Shown here: positions 24,495-33,895 of the stretch, piece by piece
How the letters are laid out: the number at the start of each line of letters is the position of its first letter
Position numbering within the stretch: position 1 is the first letter of the stretch
From: Verrucomicrobiales bacterium
GTDB taxonomy: Bacteria; Verrucomicrobiota; Verrucomicrobiia; Limisphaerales; UBA9464
Direction of reading: 5' to 3'
Assembly (NCBI GenBank): GCA_027488845.1
Contig: JAIYBC010000041.1
Location: 62,001-126,000 of the forward strand
Length of the DNA stretch: 64,000 nucleotides
Translations under genes and position numbers: made by a program
The notes under the pieces: model-generated
What the model was told of the DNA's origin: nothing
Databases searched by the model: none
The model's input: the letters and a program-made list of their open reading frames with translations, nothing else

Positions 24495-27400
24495 GTGCTC
24501 AAACTGGAGAACATCACGGTAGGTTCGATTGTTGGCGGTATTCTCGCCAATCAAGTCGTAACCATCCGCCAGGTTCAGCTTTACGGCGACGATGTACTTT
24601 CCGTCACCTTCGTTGACGCCGAAGGGCGACCCGGTGAGGAACTTCTTTATCGTGACCGGGAAGCGTCCCTGTCGCTCGTGCAGCAAAGCAGGCCGTTCTC
24701 CTTCACCGCCGACAGCGCCAGCTTCCGCTTGGTTTCCGAGGCCCAACGCCTTCGCTACGCGTTCTTGTTCGACCCTCACATCGCCGTGAACACCTCGGCG
24801 GTGGACCCACTGCCTCACCAGATCACCGCCGTTTACGAGACGATGCTCGGCCGCCAGCCCCTCCGGTTCCTCCTGGCTGACGACCCGGGAGCCGGCAAAA
24901 CCATCATGGCGGGTCTGCTGATCAAGGAGCTCATGATTCGGGGCGATGTGGACCGGTGCCTGATCGTTTCTCCCGGCAGCCTGGTGGAGCAGTGGCAGGA
25001 CGAATTGGACGAGAAGTTCAACCTGCCCTTCGAGATCCTGACCAACGAAGGTCTGACGGCCGCCCGCACCGGAAACTGGTTTCAAGAGCACAACCTGTGC
25101 ATCGCCCGGCTCGACAAGCTCAGCCGGAACGAAGACATCCAAGCCAAGCTGGCGGCTGTGGACTGGGATCTCGTCATCGTGGACGAAGCCCACAAGATGT
25201 CCGCGACCTACTTCGGGTCGGAGGTCAAATACACGAAACGCTTCAAGCTAGGGCAACTCCTCTCGGGACACACCCGGCAGTTCGTCCTGCTCACGGCCAC
25301 ACCGCACAACGGCAAGGACGAGGACTTTCACCTGTTCCTTTCCCTTCTGGATGGAGATCGATTCGAGGGCAAGCCACGCGACGGTGCCCATGTCTCCGAC
25401 GTTTCCGATGTCATGCGGCGGATGGTCAAAGAGCAGCTGGTGACGATGGAGGGCAAGCCGCTGTTCCCGGAGCGCCGGGCCAACACGGTCGAGTATTCGC
25501 TGAGCGACGAAGAGCAGGAGCTTTACAAGGCCGTCACCGAATACGTCCGCCGCGAGTTCAACAACGCGGACAAGCTGAACAACGAGAAGCGCAAGGGCAC
25601 CATCGGCTTTGCCCTGACGCTGCTCCAAAGACGGCTGGCCTCCTCACCCGAGGCGATTTATCGCTCGCTCGACCGCCGCCTGAAGCGGCTCGAAGACCGA
25701 TTGCGCGAGGAGCGGTTGCTTCGGCGCGGTGTCGCTTCGGTCAACACCCGTCTCGCAGAGACCCAGGACCTGACCGACGAGGAAATCGAAGACCTCGAAG
25801 ACACGCCGGAAACGGAGGCGGAACAGACAGAAGAACAGATTGTGGACCAGTCCACGGCGTCGCAGACGCTGGCCGAGCTGGAAGCCGAGATCGTCATCCT
25901 CCGGGATCTCGTCCAGCAGGCGTTGAAGCTCCGTCGCTCAGGGAACGACACCAAGTGGCAACGCCTGTCCGAGACGCTTGACCTGCCCGAGATGTTTGAT
26001 GCCAACAGACTTCGCCGGAAACTGGTCATCTTCACCGAGCAGCGAGACACGCTGAACTATCTGACCGACAAGCTGGCTACTCGGTTCGGCAACCAGAACT
26101 CCATTGTCGCCATCCATGGCGGCACGCCGAGGGAACGCCGCCGTCAGGCCCAGGAATCGTTCGAGAACGACCCCGAGGTTCTGGTCCTCATGGCCACCGA
26201 TGCGGCGGGCGAAGGCATCAACCTCCACAAGCGAGCGCACCTGATGGTGAACTACGACCTGCCGTGGAATCCGAACCGCATCGAGCAACGCTTCGGCCGG
26301 ATTCACCGCATTGGCCAGAAGGAAGTCTGCCACCTCTGGAACCTCGTGGCCCACGAAACCCGAGAGGGAGAGGTCTGGCAGCGTTTGCTCCAGAAGCTTG
26401 CCCGGCAACGTGACCAGCTCGGTGGTGCCGTGTTTGATGTGCTGGGCCAGGTCTTCCGCGACCAACCGTTGAAGGACTTGCTGGTTCGCGCCATCCGCTA
26501 CGGCGAGCAGCCCGAAGTGAAGGCTCAACTGGACCGAGTCATTGATGAACAGTTGGATGCGGAACGGCTTCGCAGTCTCATCCACAATCGGTCGCTGGTG
26601 CATGACACGTTGGACCCGCAGCGAGTTCAGGACATCCGGGAACAGATGGAACGCGCCGAGGCGCGTCGGCTCCAGCCGCACTACATCGGCTCCTTCTTCC
26701 TGAAAGCCTTTGAATCCCTCGGAGGCACGGTCCACCGCCGGGAAACCAACCGTTACGAAATTCGCCACGTCCCCGCCGACATCCGGCACCGTGACCGGAT
26801 CATCGGGCAACGAGCCCCGGTCCTGAAGGCCTACGAACGCGTCACTTTTCACAAGGACCGCATTCGCGAAACCGGAAAACCTCCCGCTGCTCTGGTAGCG
26901 CCCGGCCATCCGCTCCTCGACTCCATCGTGGACCTGATTCTGGAAAAGCACCGCAGCCTGCTTAGGGAGGGTGCGGTCCTCGTGGACACGAACGACCAGG
27001 GCACGGAACCCCGGCTGCTCTTCTACTACGAGCATAGCGTCACCGACGGTCGCCGGGACTCGGGCGGAAATCCGCGGGTCGTCTCCCGACGGCTTCAGTT
27101 CGTGGAGATCACTCGCAGTGGCCAGTTGGTGAACGCGGGAACCGCTCCGTATTTGGACTACTCCCCCCCGACCGCAGAACAAAAGGCCCTGCTGCTCCCG
27201 CTTCTCGAAGAGACTTGGCTAGCGGACGGCGTGGAACGGAAGGCGACCGAACACGCCATCCGCCACCTTGTCCCCGAGCACTTGCGCGAAGTGCGAACTC
27301 GGCGTGAGGCGCTGGTGGATAAGACGCTGGAACAGGTTCAGGCGCGGCTGCTCGGAGAGATTCGCCACTGGGATCAACGGGCAAACGACCTCCGGGCGCG

Positions 27401-28028
27401 TGAGGAAGCGGGCCGAGCCGGGGACAAGCTCAATTCCGCCAACGCCCGCAAACGGGCAGACGAACTGAATGAGCGTCTCCAGAAGCGCAGGGCGGAACTG
27501 GCCCAGGAACGCCAGATCAGTGCCCGTCCGCCCACTGTCCTCGGCGGCGCCCTGGTCATTCCGATGGGTTGGTTTGCCACTGCCGGAGGCGCAAATGAGC
27601 CGGCAGCGTTGCAGGATAGCCCAACCCCTTACGGCCCCCCTGACTGCGAGGTGGAACGGCTGGCCATGGAGGCGGTCATGGCCTTTGAGCGCGCCCACGG
27701 TTTTGAGCCCCGGGACGTCTCGAAGGAGAATCGCGGCTACGACATCGAATCCCGTTACCCCACCGGTCACGCGAAGTTCGGGCAGTTGCGGTTCATCGAG
27801 GTCAAGGGGCGTGTCGCCGGAGCGGAAACCGTGAGCGTCACCAAGAACGAAATCCTCACCGCGCTCAACAAGCCCGATGATTTCATTCTCGCGCTTGTGT
27901 TCGTTGAATCGGGGCGGGCTGCAAAGCCCTGCTACCTCGACCGGCCATTCGAGCAAGAGCCTGACTTTGCCACCGCGAGTGTCACCTTCCGCGTCGATCA
28001 ACTCCTCTCCCGCACAGCCGCCGCATAA
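24495..28028 (+). CDS. SNF2-family helicase with C-terminal DUF3883
   Basis: A 1177-aa protein. The GTG at 24495 is chosen because MLKLENITVGSIV is the conserved beginning of this family, although the frame is open further upstream. Helicase motifs: Walker A DDPGAGKT (129-136), DEAH (230-233), LLTATPHNGKDEDF, and the C-terminal SF2 lobe with IHGGTPRERRR, TDAAGEGINLH and QRFGRIHRIGQ. Residues about 1060-1160 are DUF3883, a restriction-endonuclease-like fold: RGYDIES, then RFIEVKGR. Such SNF2-DUF3883 helicases accompany methylase-based defence systems including DISARM-like arrays, where they are thought to translocate on foreign DNA. It is the first gene of the cassette and is followed by the next gene at 15 bases. 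Confidence 0.93.
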   Translation: MLKLENITVGSIVGGILANQVVTIRQVQLYGDDVLSVTFVDAEGRPGEELLYRDREASLSLVQQSRPFSFTADSASFRLVSEAQRLRYAFLFDPHIAVNTSAVDPLPHQITAVYETMLGRQPLRFLLADDPGAGKTIMAGLLIKELMIRGDVDRCLIVSPGSLVEQWQDELDEKFNLPFEILTNEGLTAARTGNWFQEHNLCIARLDKLSRNEDIQAKLAAVDWDLVIVDEAHKMSATYFGSEVKYTKRFKLGQLLSGHTRQFVLLTATPHNGKDEDFHLFLSLLDGDRFEGKPRDGAHVSDVSDVMRRMVKEQLVTMEGKPLFPERRANTVEYSLSDEEQELYKAVTEYVRREFNNADKLNNEKRKGTIGFALTLLQRRLASSPEAIYRSLDRRLKRLEDRLREERLLRRGVASVNTRLAETQDLTDEEIEDLEDTPETEAEQTEEQIVDQSTASQTLAELEAEIVILRDLVQQALKLRRSGNDTKWQRLSETLDLPEMFDANRLRRKLVIFTEQRDTLNYLTDKLATRFGNQNSIVAIHGGTPRERRRQAQESFENDPEVLVLMATDAAGEGINLHKRAHLMVNYDLPWNPNRIEQRFGRIHRIGQKEVCHLWNLVAHETREGEVWQRLLQKLARQRDQLGGAVFDVLGQVFRDQPLKDLLVRAIRYGEQPEVKAQLDRVIDEQLDAERLRSLIHNRSLVHDTLDPQRVQDIREQMERAEARRLQPHYIGSFFLKAFESLGGTVHRRETNRYEIRHVPADIRHRDRIIGQRAPVLKAYERVTFHKDRIRETGKPPAALVAPGHPLLDSIVDLILEKHRSLLREGAVLVDTNDQGTEPRLLFYYEHSVTDGRRDSGGNPRVVSRRLQFVEITRSGQLVNAGTAPYLDYSPPTAEQKALLLPLLEETWLADGVERKATEHAIRHLVPEHLREVRTRREALVDKTLEQVQARLLGEIRHWDQRANDLRAREEAGRAGDKLNSANARKRADELNERLQKRRAELAQERQISARPPTVLGGALVIPMGWFATAGGANEPAALQDSPTPYGPPDCEVERLAMEAVMAFERAHGFEPRDVSKENRGYDIESRYPTGHAKFGQLRFIEVKGRVAGAETVSVTKNEILTALNKPDDFILALVFVESGRAAKPCYLDRPFEQEPDFATASVTFRVDQLLSRTAAA

Positions 28029-28043
28029 ACGTCGCACCAAGCT

Positions 28044-30314
28044 ATGCAATTGACCGCCAATGACATCGCCGCAGCCGCCGACAAGGTGGAGTTCGTCGTC
28101 AAGTCATTCGCTACTCCGGCGATAAAGGACCCCCGCGATCGGCGACTCGAATCGTGGCGATCCAGTCTCACGCAGGTCCGGAGCCTGCTCGCCGACACTG
28201 CGAGGGTTCAAATCGCAATGGTCGGCACAACGGGCGCGGGCAAATCGACCCTCCTCAATGCCGTGCTGGAGCATGAGCTCCTCCCCACGGGCGTGATGGA
28301 ACCTTGCACGGCTTTCGTCACGACCGTCACCTCCCACCCGCAAAAAGTCTGGAAACTGGAGGTCTCCTATCTGACTCGAAAGGATTGGGAATCCGAACTG
28401 GAGATCCTCGCGGACGCCCTGCGGAGCGAAACTCAGGAGGAGACTGGCGATGACCGCGGTGACGCCAACAAACTCAAACGGATGGCCAAGGCCAAACTGG
28501 CAGCCGTCTTCGGTCTCAAAAAGGATGAGATTCCAGATGGATTCGATCCGCGAGACCGGGCTTTACCCTTCCCAGTCGAAAGGGTGCTCAGCCGGGCCGA
28601 GCCGGAACAACTCAGTTTCGCCACCTTTGCCGAACTTCACACCCACATCAAAAGCCTGGTGCGTGGGGAAAGCCTGGTGTGGCCCCTCATTGAACAGGTT
28701 CGGGCCACCGGACCGATACCGAATCTCCCAGCTGGGCTGGAACTCGTTGATTTGCCTGGTTTGAACGACCCAAACCGCATCCGTGTAGAAACCACCCGGC
28801 GCTTCCTGTCGTCGGCTCCGCACATCTGGGTCGTCTTCAACATGAAGCGAGGCCTCACGGATGACATTCACGGAATTCTTCGGGAGCGAGGATTGCTACG
28901 ACGCTTGATCCTCAGCGGCAATTACTCCGCACTTGCTCTTGTCGGCACCCATGCGGACGACGTGGACGCTGACAACGCGGAAAGCCTGGGGCTGTCTCCC
29001 GAAGCCGGTTTTTCCGAAATCTACTCGGAGTATCGGCGGCAAGTTCGGACCAAGGCGCGGGAGCAGGTGTCGGATTTGGTCTCGGACATGCGCCAGCCCG
29101 GCGACAACGAAACCACCTTGCATCGCCTTTTGGAGGTCACAAAGGGCATCCCCGTCATTCCAACTTCCGCCCGGGCGTTTCTACGGATCAAGGGCGTCAC
29201 CAAGGCGAAAAAGGACTACGGCATCAGTGAGCCTTCGGAATCAGGAATCCCGGAAGTTCAGCAACACCTTGCCCGCGTTGCGTCTGAGGGAGGTCCGACC
29301 GCCCGGTTGCGGGAAGCACGCGACCGATTGGGATTCCTGTGCGACGAACTGGAGTTTTTTTTTCGAAGTCCAGGATCGTCCGCTTCGACCGCCCAAAGGC
29401 AGCAGGCCCGCGCCGAACTCGACCGGGCGCTTGAAGCTTTCGCGGCGGCCGTTAAGACCGTCCACGCCCACGCGCAGAGCCAGTATTCGGGCTACCGCGA
29501 AGCATTCCTGCAATCGCTCAAAACCTTGGTGCCCGAGGCGAAGAAGGGAGTCAGCCGCAGCACCGACCATTGGGGCGGAATCCATCACATGACGCTCAAA
29601 GCCATCGTGAAGCGCAATGGCTGCTTCGTCAGCCCATCGACAGGGCGCGACCACGATTTCAACGACGACATATCGAGCCCGCTGTTAAATCTCCTCCCGG
29701 TCAAGTGGGAGCATTTTTTCAACGATCAAATCGACCGGGTCGTTGGCGATGCGAGCACCAAACTGGAGGCCCAATCCCAGGCACTCGCGGATCAGATTGC
29801 GATGATTCTCCGTTTTGGAAAAGGGGCCGATGACGGAGACACCGGCGCGGAGCACCTTAAGTGGTTTCATTCCAAAATGGATTTTCTCCGCGACAAGTGT
29901 CGCGAGGTTCTCGCAAAACAGATTCGCGAAAGGCGCGGGAAACTAACCGGCGATGTTTACAACACCGCACAAGGTCAGATGCAGCCAGCCTACCGGGATA
30001 CTAAGGACGAGTCCGGCACCGGAATGAAGGCGCGGATACTCAGTCGGGTTCAATCGCACGCCGTCCACATCTCGTCCCCGCTGCACGAGTCCATCGAATC
30101 TGACCTGACCAAAGGGCTTGGTGAAGTGTGGCTTCAATTGGAGATCAACTTGCAGCGGCTATTTGAGGAAGTGCGCGATAAAGCACAGCAAATCGGGGCG
30201 AATGCCACGACAGATCTGCAATCGAGTCCGAGTGCCATCGCATTTCCAGATGCCATCAGGCAGCTCGAAGAAATTAAGGAGTCGTCTGCTTTCGCAACCA
30301 ATCTTACCAATTGA
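28044..30314 (+). CDS. Dynamin-like large GTPase
   Basis: A 756-aa protein. G1 GTTGAGKS (61-68), a conserved threonine in the EPCTAFVTTVTS switch region, G3 DLPGLND (236-242) and G4 THAD (302-305, replacing the canonical NK-x-D) define a dynamin-superfamily GTPase. The closest relatives known to me are SLIP-GC-like nuclear GTPases and bacterial dynamin-like proteins. The rest (about 380-750) is helical and fits a stalk. There is no transmembrane helix. Dynamin-like GTPases are known from antiviral settings (Mx proteins, bacterial DynA), but I do not know one in a methylase-based system. A run of nine T (29355-29363) within the gene is a possible slippage site. Confidence 0.85.
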   Translation: MQLTANDIAAAADKVEFVVKSFATPAIKDPRDRRLESWRSSLTQVRSLLADTARVQIAMVGTTGAGKSTLLNAVLEHELLPTGVMEPCTAFVTTVTSHPQKVWKLEVSYLTRKDWESELEILADALRSETQEETGDDRGDANKLKRMAKAKLAAVFGLKKDEIPDGFDPRDRALPFPVERVLSRAEPEQLSFATFAELHTHIKSLVRGESLVWPLIEQVRATGPIPNLPAGLELVDLPGLNDPNRIRVETTRRFLSSAPHIWVVFNMKRGLTDDIHGILRERGLLRRLILSGNYSALALVGTHADDVDADNAESLGLSPEAGFSEIYSEYRRQVRTKAREQVSDLVSDMRQPGDNETTLHRLLEVTKGIPVIPTSARAFLRIKGVTKAKKDYGISEPSESGIPEVQQHLARVASEGGPTARLREARDRLGFLCDELEFFFRSPGSSASTAQRQQARAELDRALEAFAAAVKTVHAHAQSQYSGYREAFLQSLKTLVPEAKKGVSRSTDHWGGIHHMTLKAIVKRNGCFVSPSTGRDHDFNDDISSPLLNLLPVKWEHFFNDQIDRVVGDASTKLEAQSQALADQIAMILRFGKGADDGDTGAEHLKWFHSKMDFLRDKCREVLAKQIRERRGKLTGDVYNTAQGQMQPAYRDTKDESGTGMKARILSRVQSHAVHISSPLHESIESDLTKGLGEVWLQLEINLQRLFEEVRDKAQQIGANATTDLQSSPSAIAFPDAIRQLEEIKESSAFATNLTN

Positions 30315-30357
30315 GTATGGCTCAACCGAGAGCTTTCCGGACCCACCTCTGACGCCA

Positions 30358-31368
30358 ATGATTCGAAACAATCCTAATCAGATAGAGGTAAGCGTTACCA
30401 TTCCGCGGGATGACAATGGCATGATGGGTCGCGAGTGCCCGAAGTGCGAACTCGTGTTCAACATCAAACCTGGCACTGGCCTCAAAGGCGAAGACCTGCC
30501 GTGCCACTGCGCCTACTGCGGGCACATTGCCCCGCACAACCAATTCTTCACGAAGGCGCAGATTGAATACGCGAAGTCCGTCGCCGTAAGGCAGGTTACC
30601 GACAAGTTACATCGTCAACTGAAGCGGCTTGAGTTCAGTCATCCGCCGCGTGGGCCGCTCGGCATTGGCATCAGCTTGAAGGTGACGACGCGGCCTTACC
30701 CAATCCGCTACTACGGCGAGCGTGAACTGGAAACCGAGGTCGTGTGCGACCAATGCACTCTGCTGTATTCCATCTACGGCGCGTTTGCCTTTTGCCCAGA
30801 CTGCGGCTCGCACAACTCTTTCACCATCCTCACCAAGAACCTTGAGCTTGCGGACAAGATGCTCGCACTGGCGGCGGGCGTAAGCCGAGACCTGGCCGAC
30901 CAGTTGATTGGGGATGCCCTGGAGAATGTGGTGTCCGGCTTCGATGGTTTTGGGCGTGAACTCTGCCGCGTGGCAGCGCCAAAAGCGACGAACCCAGCGG
31001 AAGCCGAGGATGTGCGATTCCAGAATCTCACGGGCGCTCGCACCCGCGTGCAGAAGCTATTCTCCATCGACATGACCACGCTGGTCGCGGCCAACGAATG
31101 GGAGTTTGCCTGCCGGTGCTTCCAAAAACGGCATCTGCTGGCGCACAAGATGGGCGTCGTCGATGAGGATTACTTGCAGGCCACAAATGATCGGGCAGCG
31201 GTGGTTGGCAGAAAGATTCAGATTAGCCCGGAGGACGTGAAACGCCTGTGCGCCGCGATGCGCCAACTTGGCGAGAAGCTCGTCAGATTGGTAATGCCAC
31301 AACCCAAAGCCTCAACTCCGCTCAATACTCACGTCACATCCAAGGAGAACCATGCCACGGACAATTGA
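30358..31368 (+). CDS. Double zinc-ribbon protein with HEPN-like domain
   Basis: A 336-aa protein; the ATG at 30358 is the first sensible start after the GTPase stop. The N-terminus has a zinc ribbon CPKC (about 27-30) with CAYCG; a second ribbon CDQC with CPDCG follows at about 131-154. The C-terminal half is helical and contains KRHLLAH (R258-x4-H263), a classic HEPN RNase motif, with a KMG-x-VD continuation as in many HEPN proteins. It would be a zinc-binding toxin-like RNase or regulator. The 3' end overlaps the start of the nucleotidyltransferase gene by 17 bases, so these genes are coupled. Confidence 0.8.
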   Translation: MIRNNPNQIEVSVTIPRDDNGMMGRECPKCELVFNIKPGTGLKGEDLPCHCAYCGHIAPHNQFFTKAQIEYAKSVAVRQVTDKLHRQLKRLEFSHPPRGPLGIGISLKVTTRPYPIRYYGERELETEVVCDQCTLLYSIYGAFAFCPDCGSHNSFTILTKNLELADKMLALAAGVSRDLADQLIGDALENVVSGFDGFGRELCRVAAPKATNPAEAEDVRFQNLTGARTRVQKLFSIDMTTLVAANEWEFACRCFQKRHLLAHKMGVVDEDYLQATNDRAAVVGRKIQISPEDVKRLCAAMRQLGEKLVRLVMPQPKASTPLNTHVTSKENHATDN

Positions 31369-32224
31369 TGAAGGCTTTCGAGACTTTCTGACCAAGCTCA
31401 CCCCGAGCAGTTCAGAGACAGAGGCAGCGAAGAGCCATCGCTCGTCCATTGAGACACGGCTCAAAAGAGATTTCGGCCTTAGGCGCTTTGCCCGCATTGG
31501 CTCATTCGGTAACGGAACGAGCATTTCTGGCTACAGTGATGTTGATTACTTGGCGTCGCTTGGCCGTGACACGCTCACAAGCAACTCAAGCTATTCACTC
31601 GGGAAGATTCGCGACTCGCTGGACGACCGGTTTCCGCATACGGGAGTCCGGGTGAGCTGCCCGGCCGTGGTCGTTCCGTTTGGGAGTGCAAAGTCAGAAA
31701 CGACGGAGATCGTCCCCGCTGACTACATCAAAGAAGAAGGCGGGCACTCCGTTTATGACATTCCAGACTGTAAAGGAGGGTGGATGCACGCCAGTCCCGA
31801 CGCCCATAACGCCTACGTCGCGACAATCAACGAAAAGCTCGGAGGAAAAGTTAAGCCATTGATTCGCTTCATCAAGGCGTGGAAATGCTACCGCGATGTC
31901 CCCATATCATCATTTTACCTCGAATTGCGTGTTGCCAAATATGCTTACAGTGAATCGTCCATCATCTATGACTTTGATGTAAAGCGCGTGTTGTGCCAAT
32001 TGCGAGACTGCAAGCTGGCGGACATGCAAGACCCTATGGGCGTTTCGGGCTATATACCAGCCTGCAAGACTCAGGCTTTCTACGAAGATGCCATTTCCAA
32101 GCTGGATACCGCCGCAACGCGTGCGGAGAAGGCACGTGAGGCCGCTGACAAGGGAAACATCGCTGATGCATTTGAAATGTGGCGACTGCTCTATAACTAC
32201 CAATTCCCAACCTACTACTATTGA
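31352..32224 (+). CDS. CD-NTase-like nucleotidyltransferase (SMODS type)
   Basis: A 290-aa protein with a strong ribosome site (AAGGAGAACC). The motif GSFGNGTSISGYSDVDYL places GS at 50-51 and catalytic D63 and D65, followed by a third acidic residue in TTEIVPAD (E119) with the VPA signature of OAS/cGAS-like CD-NTases. The C-terminal helical domain includes PLIRFIKAWKCYRDVPISSF. These enzymes make cyclic oligonucleotide second messengers on phage infection in CBASS. The next gene encodes an S-4TM pore-forming effector, a known CD-NTase partner, so the two likely form a minimal CBASS-like module. No ancillary Cap2/Cap3 or HORMA/TRIP13 genes are present. Confidence 0.85.
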   Translation: MPRTIDEGFRDFLTKLTPSSSETEAAKSHRSSIETRLKRDFGLRRFARIGSFGNGTSISGYSDVDYLASLGRDTLTSNSSYSLGKIRDSLDDRFPHTGVRVSCPAVVVPFGSAKSETTEIVPADYIKEEGGHSVYDIPDCKGGWMHASPDAHNAYVATINEKLGGKVKPLIRFIKAWKCYRDVPISSFYLELRVAKYAYSESSIIYDFDVKRVLCQLRDCKLADMQDPMGVSGYIPACKTQAFYEDAISKLDTAATRAEKAREAADKGNIADAFEMWRLLYNYQFPTYYY

Positions 32225-33136
32225 GTGAACGGCATTACGGCAACACAAAACGAGGAACGGCAAGTTCAGCGGTTGGCCGCGCAAAGGCAACTTTACGCAA
32301 CCGCGAAGACTCTTTTCGGTTGGCAAGTGTTCTTGAGCGGCCCAGTTGCTGTTACTCTGGCCCTTGTCGTTGCCGGAGTGCCTCAAGTAAAGGCCTACGC
32401 TGCGCTGTGGGGGATAATCGTGAGCCTGAGCGATGTGTTCTGGCTTACGCCGTGGCAAAGGAGGCTACGCAACAAGGCTGCTCGGGTGCAGGAGTTGTTC
32501 GATTGCGACGTCTTGGTGCTTCCTTGGGATGAGTTGAGGGCGGGCAAGCGCCCAGAACCCGAACTCGTGAAGGAGCAATCGGACAAATACAAACGTTGGG
32601 AGGCGACCATGCCCCCGCTGTCGAATTGGTATGGCGCAGAAGTCGCTTGCTTGCCGCTTCATATCGCGCGACTTGCCTGTCAGCGCTCCAATTGTTGGTG
32701 GGATGCGAAGCAGCGTCGGCGTTATGCAACGTGGGTCATCAGTGCAGTTTCACTGGTCTTCCTCACGGTGCTCTTCCTGGCAATGGGCAATGGTCTGACC
32801 GTTGAGAGTTTTGTGGTCAAGGTCGCAGCTCCGCTTGCGCCTGCTCTACTTCTTGGGATTAGACAGTTTACCGAGCAAATGGAGGCAGCCTCCCGACTGG
32901 ACACATTGAAAGAACACGCTGAACGGCTCTGGAACGATGCACTTTGCGGGAATCCAGAACCCGAAATCAGTTCGAGAGCGCGAGGACTTCAAAATGAGAT
33001 TTTGGAAAACAGAAAGCGAAGCCCGTTGGTGTTTGATGAGATCTTCAAGCGACTTCGTCGCAACTACGAATCTCAGATGAATCACGGAATTGCCGAGTTC
33101 GTTGCGGAGGCTAAGCAGAAGCTTGGACTGCAATAG
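32225..33136 (+). CDS. S-4TM family pore-forming effector
   Basis: A 303-aa protein starting with GTG abutting the stop of the nucleotidyltransferase gene. Four membrane helices are visible in two pairs: about 30-53 and 57-75, then about 165-187 and 190-210, separated by a soluble loop containing DVLVLPWDEL. The C-terminal 90 residues are helical (NEILENRKRSPLVFDEI, then RRNYE). This layout matches the S-4TM putative pore-forming effectors described near SMODS nucleotidyltransferases, which would depolarise the membrane when a cyclic nucleotide appears. Fusion-free pairing with the preceding gene supports it. Confidence 0.82.
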   Translation: MNGITATQNEERQVQRLAAQRQLYATAKTLFGWQVFLSGPVAVTLALVVAGVPQVKAYAALWGIIVSLSDVFWLTPWQRRLRNKAARVQELFDCDVLVLPWDELRAGKRPEPELVKEQSDKYKRWEATMPPLSNWYGAEVACLPLHIARLACQRSNCWWDAKQRRRYATWVISAVSLVFLTVLFLAMGNGLTVESFVVKVAAPLAPALLLGIRQFTEQMEAASRLDTLKEHAERLWNDALCGNPEPEISSRARGLQNEILENRKRSPLVFDEIFKRLRRNYESQMNHGIAEFVAEAKQKLGLQ

Positions 33137-33146
33137 TCATCACCTC

Positions 33147-33866
33147 ATGCCGACTACTGCCAAAAACCACTTTGACAAAGACATCGCCCGCGCATTCGCG
33201 CTCCACGCGAAGGCAGAGACACTTCAAACGTCTGGTGATGCGACGCAATTGCCAGAAGACATCCGAGGCGCAGCAGTGGCACTGGCTGTCGGGGCGATGG
33301 ACGCCTACTTCTGCGACAAATACGTGGACTGTTTGACCGCCGCCGTGCAGTCGTATTCCAGAAATGCCTGGAATGGGCCGTTCCCGGCTGCTTTCCGGCA
33401 GCAACGTTTACCTGCCGGTGAGGTCCTCGACGCGTCGCGCCCTCATCGACCGAAATGGGGAATTCGCATGGCGGCGAAGGCGGTGATGGAGAAGGACAAC
33501 ATGTATTCCCTTTCGCGGCTCCATGATGTTTTCAATGGAATCCTTCCGAGTGGGCAGAAACTCTGGCTTGGAATCGTGCCTCCGCTCGTTGCGCTCGTTC
33601 GGCGGCGCTTCACCAGGTTCCTTCCTTCTGATCTCGCGACGTTGACTGGCAAACCGCTCCAGAATGCGCAGAAGGGAGTTGTCAGTTCAGTAAAGAAGCG
33701 AATCAGCACCACGGTCCAATTCCGACATGACTGGATTCACAACTGCTCAAGACCGAAGGGCGCAATCGTGAATTACACGAACGGAGAGGCAAGAGCGGCA
33801 ATGAACGAAATCAAGAGCTTGGTGGACATCTTCGATGCACACATCGAGGCGCACCGGCTTGCTTAG
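33147..33866 (+). CDS. HEPN-domain protein (RiboL-PSP type)
   Basis: A 239-aa protein from the ATG at 33147. An N-terminal helix pair contains DIRGAAVALAVGAMDAYF, and near the C-terminus FRHDWIHNC carries the HEPN R193-x4-H198 catalytic motif. The pattern (AxxAVGAMDAYF early, RHDWIH late) resembles the RiboL-PSP-HEPN family of toxin-like RNases. It lies ten bases after the S-4TM gene. A tRNA- or rRNA-cleaving effector is the family-based guess; no antitoxin is evident nearby. Confidence 0.8.
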   Translation: MPTTAKNHFDKDIARAFALHAKAETLQTSGDATQLPEDIRGAAVALAVGAMDAYFCDKYVDCLTAAVQSYSRNAWNGPFPAAFRQQRLPAGEVLDASRPHRPKWGIRMAAKAVMEKDNMYSLSRLHDVFNGILPSGQKLWLGIVPPLVALVRRRFTRFLPSDLATLTGKPLQNAQKGVVSSVKKRISTTVQFRHDWIHNCSRPKGAIVNYTNGEARAAMNEIKSLVDIFDAHIEAHRLA

Positions 33867-33895
33867 CTGCCCATGACATCGACCACCACATCTCC

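Noticed and set aside
25938-27182. 414-codon minus-strand frame
   Set aside because: Antisense of the SNF2 helicase, whose motifs are intact on the plus strand.
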